The notes under the pieces were generated by a model. It searched no databases. It was not told the origin of the DNA and saw only the letters and a list, made by a program, of their open reading frames with translations. Positions 62,938 through 64,000 of a DNA stretch of 64,000 nucleotides are shown piece after piece (the first letter of the stretch is position 1; each line of letters begins with the position of its first letter). The DNA comes from Streptomyces sp. ISL-10 (GTDB taxonomy: Bacteria > Actinomycetota > Actinomycetes > Streptomycetales > Streptomycetaceae). The DNA lies in NCBI RefSeq assembly GCF_018614575.1, contig NZ_JAGGOJ010000007.1:1-64000 (forward strand), read 5' to 3'. The translations under genes were made by a program, and so were the position numbers.

Positions 62938-64000
62938 TCAGAAGAACGTGCGGATGTAGTCCGTGACCGTGCCGTCCGCCTCCACCAGCGGAATGAGCTG
63001 CCACTTGTCGAAGCTGGTACACGGGTGCGACAGCCCCAGCCCCACCCAGTCCCCGACCTCCAGGCGCGCTCCCGGCTCCGTCCGCAGCCAGCCGTGCTGG
63101 TCGGACAGGGCCGTGAGCGTGACGCCGGTGGCCGGGCGGATCTCGCCCGTGCCGGCGTCGCGTACGACCTGTACCTGCGGCAGGTGGAGGTCGTACGCCG
63201 CGTCCCGCTTGCCCGCGTTCACGAACGCCTGCTCGGGCGAGGGGCGCGAGACGACCTGGGCCCACAGGCGGAAGGCCGGCTGGAGCGCGCCCTCGTCGGG
63301 AACCCGGTTGAAGGGGGTCAGACGGCGGTAGTGGCCGTCGTCGTGCGAAACGTACGCACCGGAGCGCAGCAGCTTGAGGACCGGCAGGGACAGCTCGGGG
63401 ATCTCGGCGAAGACATCGGCGACCGCGTCGAACCACGCGCTGCCGCCCGCGCTGATCACGATCTCTCCGGCGCCCTCGAACCGGCCCGCCTTGTCGAACT
63501 CCGCGGCCAGCGCAACGAGCCTGCGCAGCCATGCGTGCACCCTCCCCCAGGCTTCGCCCGGGGGGACCCCCATCTCGCTGCGCTCGCCGTCGTCCTGCGG
63601 GACCTCGCCCTCGTACCCGGCGACGCCGACCAGCCGCAGCGTGCCAGTGGCGGCCACCGCGTCCGCGACCGCCGCGCAGTCCGCCTCCGTGCGGGCTCCC
63701 GTGCGCGCGCCCTCGCCCGCGCCCAGCTCGACGACGACGTCCAGCGGGCGTGAGGTGCCGCGCAGCGCCTTGTCCATCAGCTCGGCACCGCGCACGGAGT
63801 CGACATAGCAGACCAGGTGGAAGTCCGGGTCGGTGTCGAGCTCCTGCCCGATCCAGCGCAGCGCGGCGGCGTCGACAACCTCGTTGGCCAGGAAGATCCG
63901 CTGGAACCCGAACGCGCGGTAGACACGGACCTGGTGCGGCATGGCGGCGGTGATGCCCCAGGCGCCGTGCTCCAGCTGGCGGGCGAAGAGCTGCGGCGCC
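62938..64000 (-). CDS. D-serine dehydratase-like / D-threonine aldolase-like PLP enzyme (5' part outside)
   Basis: Fold-type III PLP protein; the N-terminus lies beyond base 64000 and about 354 residues are visible. The barrel holds QLFARQLEHGAWGITAAMPH and ISAGGSAWFD. The C-terminal domain carries the zinc-type His and Cys in SHPCTSFDKW, characteristic of the DSD1/D-serine dehydratase-like domain. The catalytic lysine should be upstream, off the window. Reaction likely D-serine or related D-amino acid to keto acid and ammonia. It lies directly upstream of D-aminoacylase on the same strand (34 bases between them). Confidence 0.88.
   Translation of the reverse strand, partial: APQLFARQLEHGAWGITAAMPHQVRVYRAFGFQRIFLANEVVDAAALRWIGQELDTDPDFHLVCYVDSVRGAELMDKALRGTSRPLDVVVELGAGEGARTGARTEADCAAVADAVAATGTLRLVGVAGYEGEVPQDDGERSEMGVPPGEAWGRVHAWLRRLVALAAEFDKAGRFEGAGEIVISAGGSAWFDAVADVFAEIPELSLPVLKLLRSGAYVSHDDGHYRRLTPFNRVPDEGALQPAFRLWAQVVSRPSPEQAFVNAGKRDAAYDLHLPQVQVVRDAGTGEIRPATGVTLTALSDQHGWLRTEPGARLEVGDWVGLGLSHPCTSFDKWQLIPLVEADGTVTDYIRTFF

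Overview
This window is chromosomal DNA of a Streptomyces. The evidence is very high GC with G/C at nearly every third codon position, and genes for mycothiol conjugate amidase (Mca), chaplins, rodlins, a LAXTG sortase-class-E substrate, GTP-dependent PEP carboxykinase and a Cys-Ser-Gly type histidine ammonia-lyase. Many genes begin directly at a -10-like hexamer, the leaderless-mRNA layout common in actinomycetes. Much of the left and middle gene order matches the conserved chromosomal core I remember from S. coelicolor (around SCO4928-SCO4979); that comparison is from memory.

Layout. 0-6.6 kb: edge fragment of a Ser/Thr kinase, class III adenylate cyclase, enoyl-CoA hydratase, GAF-GGDEF protein, histidine ammonia-lyase, LAETG wall protein. 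6.6-13.2 kb: L,D-transpeptidase lipoprotein, a decayed repeat tract, acetyltransferase, XRE regulator divergent from an alcohol dehydrogenase, ClgR-like regulator. 13.2-15.1 kb: broken genes around a DUF4389 membrane protein. 15.1-25.9 kb: MsrA, cystathionine gamma-synthase, small ECF-like sigma factor, MarR regulator, threonine dehydratase, DrrAB-type exporter, GreA, Mca. 26.3-33 kb: large STAND/TPR NTPase, broken Uma2 gene, YyaL-type protein. 33-41.2 kb: a glycan locus (GT2, GT39, GT2-GtrA in one overlapping operon), then a secreted galactose-oxidase-like copper radical enzyme and a frameshifted GH18 chitinase under a DasR-like double operator. 41.2-48 kb: TetR, hemolysin III, PEP carboxykinase, aminotransferase, HemK-like methyltransferase. 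48.1-52.9 kb: aerial-surface island with two chaplins, two rodlins, a VKOR-type disulfide oxidase and small secreted proteins. 53.5-58.6 kb: TPR protein plus a glycosyltransferase-methyltransferase fusion, a collagen-like protein, then transposase wreckage. 58.5-64 kb: RmlA, an NAD(P)-binding protein divergent from a TetR regulator, and a D-amino-acid pair (D-aminoacylase, D-serine-dehydratase-like enzyme, the latter running off the window).

How genes work together. The surface island fits one job: rodlins and one chaplin carry cysteines, VKOR could supply disulfides, and one rodlin and one chaplin share a BldN-like promoter. The glycan operon looks like export or polymerisation of a sugar polymer, with the neighbouring copper oxidase as a possible modifying enzyme. 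Cyclase and diguanylate cyclase genes lie close together, so two nucleotide messengers are made from one locus.

No tRNA, rRNA, CRISPR array, prophage or intact insertion sequence was seen. At least five genes are visibly broken (13.3, 29.6, 40.1, 57.1 and 57.2 kb). All assignments are from reading sequence; no database search was run.
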